A DNA stretch of 44,098 nucleotides from Candidatus Jacksonbacteria bacterium RIFCSPLOWO2_02_FULL_44_20 (GTDB taxonomy: Bacteria > Patescibacteriota > Patescibacteriia > UBA9629). The notes below the pieces were generated by a model. That model was not told the DNA's origin. It saw only the letters and a list, made by a program, of their open reading frames with translations, and did not search any database. The stretch lies in assembly GCA_001818155.1 (NCBI GenBank), contig MHJU01000019.1:1-44098 (forward strand). Reading direction: 5' to 3'. Each line of letters opens with the position of its first letter. Position 1 is the stretch's first letter. Positions 8,877-18,405 of the stretch are shown one piece after another. The translations under genes and the position numbers were made by a program.

Positions 8877-9005
8877 AAAATACCTCGCGGAAAAAATCGC
8901 CTCAAGATATTAGAGGCATTTACCACTCGCCATGACGCAGAGTATTTTGCCAAACTCGTAGACAATAAAACCATTGCCGATGCAGATATCAACAAAATAG
9001 GCTAA
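8877..9005 (+). pseudogene. Relic of HsdM (type I N6-adenine methylase) C-terminus
   Basis: Readable without a start: KIPRGKNRLKILEAFTTRHDAEYFAKLVDNKTIADADINKIG*, resembling the 'ILxAFTxRxDxxYFxKLVxNxxIAxND(Y/F)NLSVS' tail of HsdM proteins. Confidence 0.6.
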
Positions 9006-9030
9006 AAGTCGATGTTTCCCGTCTTTATTC

Positions 9031-9080
9031 CCTGTAGGGCGTATATTGACACAAACACGCTCTACAGGTAAACTAGCAAT
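9031..9080 (+). promoter_or_regulatory. Promoter with embedded inverted repeat for the ATPase/STAS pair
   Basis: TTGACA (9046-9051)-N17-TAAACT (9069-9074); inverted repeat CCTGTAGGGCG (9031-9041)/CGCTCTACAGG (9058-9068); ATG at 9081. Confidence 0.7.
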
Positions 9081-10052
9081 ATGAAAGCGACATTATCAAA
9101 TTCAGATTACTTACGCAATTTTGACCGTTTTATTAGCAGTCTGGATTTTTCTGATCATGAGCATCTTTATATTTATTCTCATCCAAAGTGGATCAATGTA
9201 CATCCGGCTGTTTTAGCTTTAATTGTAGCAATGGCAATGCGGGCAGGTAAACAGAATGTTATGTTTGAAAATATCACAGCAACTTCCGGTTCATATCTTG
9301 ATCGTATGGGGCTTTTTGAATTCACACATCAAAAGTCGCCATATACTATTAACAAGAAAGAAGAATCGGGAAGATTTATACCCATCACGATTATCAAAAA
9401 TTCTACCGAGCAGTCAAAATTTATTACAGACATGATTCCTCTTTTGCATTTACCTGCTAATAAAACGGATGCTATTAAATATACGATCGGGGAACTGCTT
9501 CGTAATGTATTGGAACACTCAGGAAGTACGGATGGAGCTATTGTCGCGGCTCAATACTATAAAAAATCAAACACAATTCGTATTGGTATTTGTGATGGTG
9601 GTATCGGTATTAAAAAGAGTCTGCAACACTATTGGGCTTCCCGGTCAAAGACAGATATAGAAGCAATCAAATGGGCAATGGTTCCCGGTATTTCTGGAAC
9701 AACGCGAAAAGAAGGCGGAACGGAAGATAATGCTGGTGCCGGATTATTTTTCATTAAATCTATTGCGCAAGTAGCACGTAACTATTTCATGATTTACAGT
9801 GGATCCGGTATTTACAAACTGCTACTTCACGATAAGAGAATAGAGAAACCACGGCTCCATCCCGATCCGGATGATGATCGTCATTCCGAACGCGACGACG
9901 CCCCTTATTTTCAAGGGACACTGGTGGCAATAGATTTATCCCTTGAAAACAAATCTGAATTTACGCACCTTCTCTCTGCGATACGAGAAGTTTACGGCAA
10001 GGCGGTTAGAGATCGTAAACGAAAGAAATATAAAGAACCAAAATTTATATGA
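9081..10052 (+). CDS. GHKL/HATPase_c ATP-binding protein with STAS-like N-terminal region
   Basis: N box 'IGELLRNVLEHSG', G1 'ICDGGIGI', G2 'DNAGAGLFFIKSIA'. Confidence 0.85.
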   Translation: MKATLSNSDYLRNFDRFISSLDFSDHEHLYIYSHPKWINVHPAVLALIVAMAMRAGKQNVMFENITATSGSYLDRMGLFEFTHQKSPYTINKKEESGRFIPITIIKNSTEQSKFITDMIPLLHLPANKTDAIKYTIGELLRNVLEHSGSTDGAIVAAQYYKKSNTIRIGICDGGIGIKKSLQHYWASRSKTDIEAIKWAMVPGISGTTRKEGGTEDNAGAGLFFIKSIAQVARNYFMIYSGSGIYKLLLHDKRIEKPRLHPDPDDDRHSERDDAPYFQGTLVAIDLSLENKSEFTHLLSAIREVYGKAVRDRKRKKYKEPKFI

Positions 10053-10363
10053 GAATACTAATCAAGATTAAAGATCTTGCCGGTGATTTTGCAGAAAATA
10101 AAGATGTAGCAAAAGACTTACGGATCACCAAGATTATGCCGACCTTAGCAGATGGTAAAGAGGTTGTATTAGATTTTTCTGGAGTCAGCGGTACAACTCA
10201 ATCATTTATCCATGCATTGATTTCTGAACCAATTCGGCAGTTTCGTGATGTGGCCTTAGAAAAGATGCACCATAAAAATTGCTCTGATGTTGTAAAGGAA
10301 GTTATTAAAACTGTGTATGAATATATGCAGGAAAGTCTTGATTCGGAAAATTATGAAGAATAA
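10049..10363 (+). CDS. STAS-like DUF4325 domain protein
   Basis: 'LADGKEVVLDFSGVSGTTQSFIHALISEPIRQF' typical of DUF4325; ATGA overlap with upstream gene. Confidence 0.8.
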   Translation: MRILIKIKDLAGDFAENKDVAKDLRITKIMPTLADGKEVVLDFSGVSGTTQSFIHALISEPIRQFRDVALEKMHHKNCSDVVKEVIKTVYEYMQESLDSENYEE

Positions 10364-10520
10364 CAGTAATAAATACAATCTGGTTGCGCAGAGTCCACAA
10401 AGCACACTTGAACGTGCGTTCATTGAGCAGTTAGGCGCGCAGGCGTATGAGTATTTACATATCACATCTGAAACCGAGAGGTGTTTTCTCCGCTCCGCTC
10501 CGAAAACGATTTATTTATAA
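10353..10520 (+). pseudogene. Relic of HsdR (type I restriction subunit) N-terminus
   Basis: MKNNSNKYNLVAQSPQSTLERAFIEQLGAQAYEYLHITSETE... resembles HsdR N-termini (NKYNLVAxxPxST...E..LExxFIxxLxxQGYEYL) with an internal deletion after 'QST' and truncation at the C-terminus. Confidence 0.7.
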
Positions 10521-10565
10521 GGGGAAAACGGATATAATAAAACTGTTTAACTTGGATATAAAACT

Positions 10566-12944
10566 ATGGCAAAAATTAACGAAGCAACGGATACAGATTT
10601 AAAAATCATAGAAGAACTAAAAAAACTCAGCTGGAAAGTCGGAGATACTTTGTTGTATCAACAAGAATACGCATTAACCCCAGAGCAACAAAAATTATTT
10701 GAAGGGAAGAAAAGTGTTAAACCAGATATTACACTTTTAGATTTAAATCATAATATAGTCGCAATCTTTGAGAATAAATTTGAAGATGAGAAAAAGGCAC
10801 TTACAAAACTTCGCACACTTTACGCAGGGGTTTTGAAACCGCGCTTTTTGTATACTTGTTCACCAGAAAGAATCCTTTTTTATGATACCGAGTGGAAAGG
10901 TCTTGAGGCTGGCGAATTTCGTCAAGTCAACAGTTTGATGTCGCTTGAAGAAATGCAACTCAAAATAGAACAGGCAAGAAAAATAAATCTTGATCGAGAA
11001 ATAACGATTGATAAGGGTATTGCAGGAGGAATTAACCCAAGCTGCGGCAAAGAAACCTACTATCAAGCCGAATGTATTCAAGCGCTTATTCAAAAATACA
11101 AAGAAGGCAAACAAAAAATGCTTGTGCATATGGCGACTGGGCTGGGTAAAACCAGAACAATGGTCGCTTTTACTAAAGCACTTTTGGAATACAACATGGC
11201 AAAGCGAGTTTTATTTGTAGTTGATCGCGTTATGCTTGCCGAGCAAGCTATCAATGACGGATTTTCGCTCATCAGTAAAGAATATTCAGCCGTTCGTATT
11301 ACTTCCGGTAATTACAAACAATACAAAAACGCGCAAATTCATGTTGTGGTTATTGATACGCTAGAGAATATTTATCAAAATATTCCAAGCACTTTTTACG
11401 ACTTAATTATTGTTGATGAATGTCATCGCTCAATCAATATCAACCGCAAACTTATTTTTGATCATTTCCTATGTCCGCGCGTTGGATTGACTGCTACCCC
11501 AAGAACAGCAGTCGCCAAGAATAGTGCAACAATTCCTGACGAAGATTTGGCAATTTTAGATACATACAAATTATTTGGCTGTGAAACTGGCGAGCCGGAT
11601 TATCAATTCGACCTTACTCGCGGTATTGACGAAGGATTTTTAGCTCCTTATTCGGTGCTATCCATTGAAACCGAGTTAATCAAAACCGCTAAAGAAATCG
11701 GTGTAGAATTTGACCATTATATCGACCCGGAAACCGAGGAAGTGGTAAATCTTGAAAGCTCAAAAAAAATAAAACTGGAACAGTTAAACCGTAAATTTAT
11801 TGCATGGAATAACTGCTTAAGAATTGCCGAAGAACTGAAAGCCAATACGGAATATGGCGAAAAAGTAATTTTGTTTGGCGTAAGTCAAGCGCACGCCGTT
11901 CAATTGGTTAAAGCCATAAATCAGGTCTTTAAAACAAGCGAGGACGAATTATCGCCTCGTTATGCAGAAGCAATTATTTCAGAAAACGACGAGCTTAACG
12001 CCATATTTAAGAAATGGTTCAAAGATCAAAATCACAAGCCTTTTGTTGCGGTGTCAGTAGATATTATGAGTACCGGCGTTGACATTCCTTGTGTCCGCTA
12101 TATTGCTTTTGCCAATCTTACAAAATCGGTCGGCAAATATATTCAAATGCTCGGGCGTGGAACTCGCCTTGATCCTAAAACCGGAAAATTCAGTTTTAAG
12201 GTTTTGGATTTCGTCGGTCTGTGCCAAAAAATGGAAGATAATGGCAAGGGCACGGCTAAAGAAAATAAGAAAATTATTTCAATGGCTGGTGGCACAACAA
12301 GTCAAGGTACTGGTTCAGGCACACATGGCACAGGTCATTCCGGAATAATTGATAATCCGGATCCGGCACATTTAATACAGCGTGTTTATTTACACGGCGA
12401 TAGCATAAAAGTAATAGACAATATTCCTATTGAGAAAGCCAAAGAAATTTTTGAGGAAGAAATAAATACAAATGCTACGCCGGAAATAGTTGAAATAAAA
12501 GAGAAAGTAAAAGCAGATGCAAATTACGAACCAAGTGAGCAAGAAATTGATGAAATAAAAGTTTGGTCCAAAAATCCAAATGTCTATCTTGACGAGGGGC
12601 AATTGCAAAAGGCGTATGACTTTGAACAAGGTTCGATTTGGGATTTCTTTTTACACGCGCTCAAAATCAAAAAAATTCCAACCCCCAAAGAACGAGTCGA
12701 GAAAGGTTTTGATTCTTATGTTCAAACATACAATTTTAACGACAAACAAATTCAGATTTTGCGCGATATGAAAGATATTGTTTCGGCAAATATTGCTGAG
12801 AAAAAGAGGATTTCACCGCAAGATGTGTTTAATAATCCGGTATTTGTAAGAATTATCGGTGCGGATTATCAGGAGGTAAATCAAACTTTTGATAACCGTT
12901 TCCCTCAAGTTTTTGAGGAATTACAATCAACATTTAAGGTATAA
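10566..12944 (+). CDS. hsdR: Type I restriction enzyme R subunit / DEAD-DEAH helicase-nuclease
   Basis: PD-(D/E)XK-like 'KPDITLLDLNHNIVAIFENK', Walker A 'MATGLGKTRTM', 'DECHRS', 'LTATPRT', 'GRGTRLDP'. Confidence 0.93.
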   Translation: MAKINEATDTDLKIIEELKKLSWKVGDTLLYQQEYALTPEQQKLFEGKKSVKPDITLLDLNHNIVAIFENKFEDEKKALTKLRTLYAGVLKPRFLYTCSPERILFYDTEWKGLEAGEFRQVNSLMSLEEMQLKIEQARKINLDREITIDKGIAGGINPSCGKETYYQAECIQALIQKYKEGKQKMLVHMATGLGKTRTMVAFTKALLEYNMAKRVLFVVDRVMLAEQAINDGFSLISKEYSAVRITSGNYKQYKNAQIHVVVIDTLENIYQNIPSTFYDLIIVDECHRSININRKLIFDHFLCPRVGLTATPRTAVAKNSATIPDEDLAILDTYKLFGCETGEPDYQFDLTRGIDEGFLAPYSVLSIETELIKTAKEIGVEFDHYIDPETEEVVNLESSKKIKLEQLNRKFIAWNNCLRIAEELKANTEYGEKVILFGVSQAHAVQLVKAINQVFKTSEDELSPRYAEAIISENDELNAIFKKWFKDQNHKPFVAVSVDIMSTGVDIPCVRYIAFANLTKSVGKYIQMLGRGTRLDPKTGKFSFKVLDFVGLCQKMEDNGKGTAKENKKIISMAGGTTSQGTGSGTHGTGHSGIIDNPDPAHLIQRVYLHGDSIKVIDNIPIEKAKEIFEEEINTNATPEIVEIKEKVKADANYEPSEQEIDEIKVWSKNPNVYLDEGQLQKAYDFEQGSIWDFFLHALKIKKIPTPKERVEKGFDSYVQTYNFNDKQIQILRDMKDIVSANIAEKKRISPQDVFNNPVFVRIIGADYQEVNQTFDNRFPQVFEELQSTFKV

Positions 12945-12947
12945 ACT

Positions 12948-15938
12948 ATGGGAAGATCAACAACACATTACGCGGACAGCGAAACAAATAATATCCTAAA
13001 AAGGCTTCATAATAAGCTCCGCCCTGCTGGTACGCCAGTTGAAAGAGTGGAATATATTATCGAGCTTCTTTTGCTTCGCATTTTTGAGGCCAAGCTTAAA
13101 CAAGAGGAATCATTTAAACCGCTTCGCAATCTTTTTTCCGGTGAAAATTATCGTCTGCTTTTTTCTCATTTGCTTTCTCTAAACGGCGAACAAATTTTGT
13201 CAGAGCTCAATAAAAACATTTTTCCTTTTTATTCCACGATTCTTTCCAAAGCGCGCACGGTGGTAAGCGGTAATCTTCCACAAAAAATGCAAGACCAACT
13301 GGTTTTAATGGAAGAAGTTTTTGCCAATTCCAACTTTACCAACAATGTCAAAGGCGGAGTGATTGCCGAAGTGATCGGCATGGTGAACGAAATTGACGAA
13401 AAATATATTTTAAAAACAGATTTACTAGGAGATGCAATAGAATCGGCTCTTTCTGAAACAGGCGGAACCAAAGATTTAGGACTTTACCGAACACCTGATC
13501 ATATCCGTCAAATGATGGTAGAAATGGTTGATCCGGATTTTACCGATACTATTTTTGATCCGGCTTGCGGTACCGCCGGTTTTCTCTTTGACGCTTACGA
13601 TTATGTGATAGAAAAAGCGCGTCAAACACGCCAGTTTCCAGCCGAGAATATCGCCAACATGTTTTATCGCACCGGAATCTGTGGAATTGAATATCAAGGC
13701 AGAATCCGCAAAATGGCGGCGGTAAATATGTATATTCGCGGACTAAATCCGCACAATATCGACCAAGGCGACAGCCTCAAGATGTATGACCCATCGCGCG
13801 ATGGAGGAAGTAAAAGCGTAGTGATTGCCAATCCGCCTTTTGGAGCTGAACGAGATCAGCCGGCATATCCAAATGTTTGGGAGGAATACTCTAAAGAAAC
13901 CGAAACTACCATTTTGTTTGTAAAATTGATGTTTGATTTGCTCAAAGACAAAGGACGATGTGCCGTTGTTGTTTCCGAAGGCTTTTTGACTTGGGGGCAA
14001 AACAGCGCCTGTGCACTTCGTAAAACGCTCTTGAATGAAGCCAATTTACGAGCGGTTATTTCACTTCCTCAAGGCGTGTTTGTGAGCAAAAGCGGTCAAG
14101 GCGCCAAAACCTCAATTTTTTATTTTGAAAAAGGTCAGCCAACTGATTTTGTCTGGTATTACAAAATAGAAAATGACGGCTTCTCAATTGGAACTAACAG
14201 AAAACTGATTGAAGGCAATCAAATTCCAGAGCTTTTGAAATTATTTAAAGAAGTAAAACAAGGCAAAAAACTACACGACACCAAACACAGCTTTTGCGTA
14301 TCCAAAGAGCAAATTGAAACGCTAGATCCAAGAATTGCCAAGAGAATTAAAAAAGACGTAAGCGAAAAGACCAAAGAGAAAAATGCCAAAAAGCGCGAAA
14401 AACTGGTGGCGGATCTAGATAAGAAATTGGAAAGCAAAAAAATCAGCAAGGAAATGTATGACGAGAAATTGTGGCAATTTGATAATATCATTGACGGACA
14501 AATTGACAATGAAGTCGCCAAGGCGATTGAAAAAGCGCATAGTTATCATTTTAACCTGCAAAATTACCGCAGTAGCTTGTCTGATGAACAGATAAAAGAT
14601 TGGCAAGAAACCTTAAAAGGCGTGGAAATAAAAAACGGCTCCAAGATTGATAAACACTATCAAGAATTGCAAAAAGCTGACCCAAAAACCGCTTTGCAAA
14701 TACTCGCTTCGTTTGACGCGCAAAACGCTCTACAAATGGATATTGCGCGGGAGTATTTGAGCAAGCTGGATAAAAAGATTTTAGAGGGTGATAATAAACT
14801 TGCCAAACTTTTTGAGATTTTGAAAGAAACAAAAGTTTTTTCATTCGTTCCCCTTTCTGAAATTATTACTGAGTATAAGTTGCCAATAACCATTGAAGAT
14901 GAAACTCAATATAAACAAGTATCCGTAAGACTTTATGGAAATGGAGTGTCTTTAAGAGAAATTCAAAAAGGTACAGAAATTCTTACAAAAAAACAATTTT
15001 TAGTAAAAAGCGGAACTTTAATTTACGGAACTCAGAATTTAGCAAGAGGAGCTATTGGAGTTTTGCCAGCGGAATGTGATGGCGCGGTTATTACTCAAAA
15101 TATGAGAGTGTTTGAAACAAGCGATTTCGTAAATCAAAAATACTTAGAGTATATTTTACAATCAAAACGCTTTGTTTCTATTGTTGAAGAATTAGAGCAT
15201 GGTGCGGCTAGGGCTTATATTTATCCTGAAAGTTTTTTGCCAATCCAAATCCCACTCCCACCACTTGAAGTCCAAAACGAAATCGTGGAAAAAATCGAAA
15301 AGCAAAAGCAGATTATTGAGGGGGCTGAGAGGATTGAAACTTTCTCAACAATTGCTAAAAGTGTTTTTGTTGGTGAAAAAACCTACCTGAAAGAAATAGC
15401 AAGCATTCAAAGAGGAAAATTTTCAATTCGTCCCAGAAATGACCCAAGTTATTACAACGGGAAATTTCCGTTTATTCAGATAAATGATATTCCTAGAAGC
15501 TTTGAAAAGATAATAAAAAGTTATTCTCAAACCTTAAATGAAAAAGGAATTACTGTTAGTAAAAAGTTTGAAAAAGGAACATTGGTGATGAGTATTGCGT
15601 CATCTATTGGAGAAGTTGGCATTTTAGATTTTGACTCATATTTTCCTGATAGCATTGTTGGGATTCGAGCAAATGAAAAAACTACAAATGATTATTTATT
15701 TTGGTATTTTAGAGCATTCCAAAATGAGGTTGATGCATTATCTTCTATTGCAACACAAAAAAATATCAATGTTGAAAAATTAAATGAATTTCAGGTAATT
15801 CTTCCCCCTCTCAAAACCCAACGCCAAATCGTGGAAAAACTGGACAAGCAAATGCAAGCGTTAGAAGGCGTGCAACTGCTCAAATCAGAAGCACAAAAAC
15901 GAATTGAAGAAATTTTGGCGGGATTATGGGGAGAATAA
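12948..15938 (+). CDS. hsdM: HsdM-HsdS fusion: N6-adenine methylase with C-terminal specificity subunit
   Basis: 'DPACGTAGFLFDAYDYV', 'NPPFGAERD'; two HsdS conserved segments 'LPPLEVQNEIVEKIEKQKQIIEGAE' and 'LPPLKTQRQIVEKLDKQMQALEGVQ' in one 996-aa frame. Confidence 0.92.
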   Translation: MGRSTTHYADSETNNILKRLHNKLRPAGTPVERVEYIIELLLLRIFEAKLKQEESFKPLRNLFSGENYRLLFSHLLSLNGEQILSELNKNIFPFYSTILSKARTVVSGNLPQKMQDQLVLMEEVFANSNFTNNVKGGVIAEVIGMVNEIDEKYILKTDLLGDAIESALSETGGTKDLGLYRTPDHIRQMMVEMVDPDFTDTIFDPACGTAGFLFDAYDYVIEKARQTRQFPAENIANMFYRTGICGIEYQGRIRKMAAVNMYIRGLNPHNIDQGDSLKMYDPSRDGGSKSVVIANPPFGAERDQPAYPNVWEEYSKETETTILFVKLMFDLLKDKGRCAVVVSEGFLTWGQNSACALRKTLLNEANLRAVISLPQGVFVSKSGQGAKTSIFYFEKGQPTDFVWYYKIENDGFSIGTNRKLIEGNQIPELLKLFKEVKQGKKLHDTKHSFCVSKEQIETLDPRIAKRIKKDVSEKTKEKNAKKREKLVADLDKKLESKKISKEMYDEKLWQFDNIIDGQIDNEVAKAIEKAHSYHFNLQNYRSSLSDEQIKDWQETLKGVEIKNGSKIDKHYQELQKADPKTALQILASFDAQNALQMDIAREYLSKLDKKILEGDNKLAKLFEILKETKVFSFVPLSEIITEYKLPITIEDETQYKQVSVRLYGNGVSLREIQKGTEILTKKQFLVKSGTLIYGTQNLARGAIGVLPAECDGAVITQNMRVFETSDFVNQKYLEYILQSKRFVSIVEELEHGAARAYIYPESFLPIQIPLPPLEVQNEIVEKIEKQKQIIEGAERIETFSTIAKSVFVGEKTYLKEIASIQRGKFSIRPRNDPSYYNGKFPFIQINDIPRSFEKIIKSYSQTLNEKGITVSKKFEKGTLVMSIASSIGEVGILDFDSYFPDSIVGIRANEKTTNDYLFWYFRAFQNEVDALSSIATQKNINVEKLNEFQVILPPLKTQRQIVEKLDKQMQALEGVQLLKSEAQKRIEEILAGLWGE

Positions 15939-15956
15939 TTTTGTTTACTAGTCTTA

Positions 15957-17002
15957 TGAATACAGATTTTCACAACAGCGACGAATACAAAAAGATATTT
16001 TTATTCCACGAAACAATCGCGGACAGAATAATCTCGCGCGAAAGCGGCTGGCTTGAATTCAAAGAATCGTTTCACTGGAACTCTAAAGATAAATACGCCA
16101 AAAGCATGGTTGCTTTTGCCAATAATAAAGGCGGATATATTGTTTTTGGTATCAAAGACAAACCGCGTGATCTTGTCGGACTACAAAGTAATAATTTTGA
16201 AGAGGTGGATGAAGCTAAAATTACCGCGTATCTAAACAGTGTTTTTGCCCCAGAAATAATTTTTGAAAAATTTGTAATAACCGTAAATACCAAAAAAATT
16301 GGATTATTATATACGCAACAAGCAAAGACAAAACCGATTGTGTGTCTAAAAAATGATGGCGAATTAAAAGAGGCGGATATTTATTATCGCTACAATGCAA
16401 GAAGTGAAAGGATAAAATATCCGGAAATAAAAGCGATGTTTGATTTTGTTAAAGAAGAGGAAAGAAAAGGCTGGTTGGAGCATTTTGAAAAAATATCAAA
16501 AATTGGCCCAACAAATGCGGCAATTATGGATACTATCGGCGGAGAAATAACCGGGAAAGGTGGAACGCTTGTCATAGATAAAAAACTGATTCCAAAATTA
16601 AAATTTATAAATCAGGGTAATTTTCAAGAAAAAGGAAAACCTGTATTAAGACTTATTGGAGATGTCAAACCAGTTTCAATAATTGCAGGAAAAAGTAAAA
16701 ACGGTTTAGGCGTTCAAATAACAGATGATCCAAATGCGCCAGCCATGAGGCTTGAAGAGGAAGAAATTTTAAAGGAAAAATATCCGCTTGATTACAGAGC
16801 GTTAGTCAAAGAACTTTCAAAAACATACTCTGATTTTAAAATCAATAGTAAATTCCATAAATTAAGAAAGGAATTGATGAAAGATGAAAAATTGAGCAGG
16901 ACGCGTTATCTTGATCCTAATAATACAAAAAGTTCCAGAAAAGATTTTTATAGTCCGAATATTGTGAAAAAGTTTGAAAATGACTATAAAAAAAATAAAT
17001 AA
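15957..17002 (+). CDS. AlbA_2 (Schlafen-type) DNA-binding domain protein associated with RM operon
   Basis: 'ESGWLEFKESFHWNSKDKYAKSMVAFANNKGGYIVFGIKDKPRDLVGL'; ATG at 15957 preferred over 15926. Confidence 0.8.
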
Positions 17003-17095
17003 GATGTTTTCGGTCGGGGCAATTCACCCCTAACCCATCTGCCCAAAATCAAAAACAGAAACCAAGATCAGCGGCGATCTGGATGAGATTTTTAA

Positions 17096-18397
17096 TTAGT
17101 GTAATCTGTGAAAATTTTTACTTCTATCAAAGTCGTGTTCGCGAGCCACAGAGACTGCGATAATGATCCAAAATAAAAGCGAAAGATCGTTTTTTAAGTA
17201 CGGCGTATCAACAAATCCATGGAGAAGAATGCTTGTCATCGCGGCGGCGCTCGGAAGAATAAGAGTATTATTTTCCTTAAAGTAGGAGCGGAGCGTTTCG
17301 GAATAAAAAATGAGAATAATCCAAAGAAATGCCGCAAGCGAGAGAACTCCATTTTCAACTAAAAGCGCGAGATAAATATTATGCGGCCATAAAACATCTT
17401 TTTCAATCGGCTGTTTTTCGCGCGGAAGTTTTTCTATATGCGAGATGTATTCGTCATGAAATCCCCCGAGCCCGGAACCTGTAATTGGTTTATAAGTTAT
17501 CATACGAAGCGTATGAGCCCATACTTCGAGCCTTGTTTCAAACGAGTTTATGTTCCAAAACGAGTTATAGTGCGTTTTTGATTTTTGGTATCCATAGAAC
17601 CCCAGCGTGATGAGAGCTAGAGAAATGAAGACAAGCATGACGAGTTTTTTTGCCGTTATTTTTTTATGGAAGAGAGCTAAAAATATGATTCCGCCTCCTG
17701 CCGCAAACCAGCCGCCGAATGATTTGGTTAAAATGATAGTCGCGGCTGATCCGATAAGCCACAGAATACAATAGATTTTTTGCCATCGGGCAATGGCTGG
17801 TCGCGAGGTAACGAGATAACCCAAAATCAGAAGCGAGAGCGGCACAAGATACATTGAAACGTAATTCGGGGATTCAAAAAAACTGTCCAGTCTGCCTGGT
17901 ATTGAAAGCCCGACGCCTAGAGCGTATTCAAAAATGCCGTAGAGCATAATTGGCATAGAGGAGAATGAAAGCGCGTATAACATTCGTTTCAGCACTTTTT
18001 CGCAAGTGAGTTTGTCAAGGAGGAGAATTGAAAAAAGCAACGGATCAAAAAACCACGCTTTAATAATGCCGAGCGCGCGCATTTGATCCGGAGATGCGAG
18101 AACCGAAACAAGCGCGGCAAATAAAAAGATCAGCGCGGGGATAATGTAGTGTTTGGCGCCGTGAAGCGCGTAGTACCAGTGCGGCGCGAGCGTTTTTTTT
18201 CGGACGTGTTTGTAGAGCGATATTGCAGAAACAGTGTATATTGCAAGTTCAAGCCAAGTTGTAGGGACGAGCCATACATTTCCCCGCAATAGATATCCAG
18301 GGATAGTCGCTAAAATTACATAAATACCGTAGTTCGTGTTGCGATACGCAAGATATGCAAGAATGAGTAAAGGTGGAATGAAGAATATGATGTTCAT
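17096..18397 (-). CDS. O-antigen ligase-like (Wzy_C) membrane protein
   Basis: Multiple TM segments; 'RLEVWAHTLRMITYKPITGSGLGGFHDEYISH...WPHNIYLALLVENGVLSLAAFLWII'. Confidence 0.8.
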   Translation of the reverse strand: MNIIFFIPPLLILAYLAYRNTNYGIYVILATIPGYLLRGNVWLVPTTWLELAIYTVSAISLYKHVRKKTLAPHWYYALHGAKHYIIPALIFLFAALVSVLASPDQMRALGIIKAWFFDPLLFSILLLDKLTCEKVLKRMLYALSFSSMPIMLYGIFEYALGVGLSIPGRLDSFFESPNYVSMYLVPLSLLILGYLVTSRPAIARWQKIYCILWLIGSAATIILTKSFGGWFAAGGGIIFLALFHKKITAKKLVMLVFISLALITLGFYGYQKSKTHYNSFWNINSFETRLEVWAHTLRMITYKPITGSGLGGFHDEYISHIEKLPREKQPIEKDVLWPHNIYLALLVENGVLSLAAFLWIILIFYSETLRSYFKENNTLILPSAAAMTSILLHGFVDTPYLKNDLSLLFWIIIAVSVAREHDFDRSKNFHRLH

Positions 18398-18405
18398 ATA
18401 TCTTT

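Noticed and set aside
15926-15956. Alternative start (15926) of the AlbA_2 ORF
   Set aside because: It overlaps the end of the HsdM-HsdS gene and adds no conserved residues; ATG 15957 is more plausible
17016-17030. GGGGCAATTCACCCC small inverted repeat after the AlbA_2 gene
   Set aside because: Only a 4-bp stem with no U-tract; at most a fragment of an intergenic repeat, not callable from one copy
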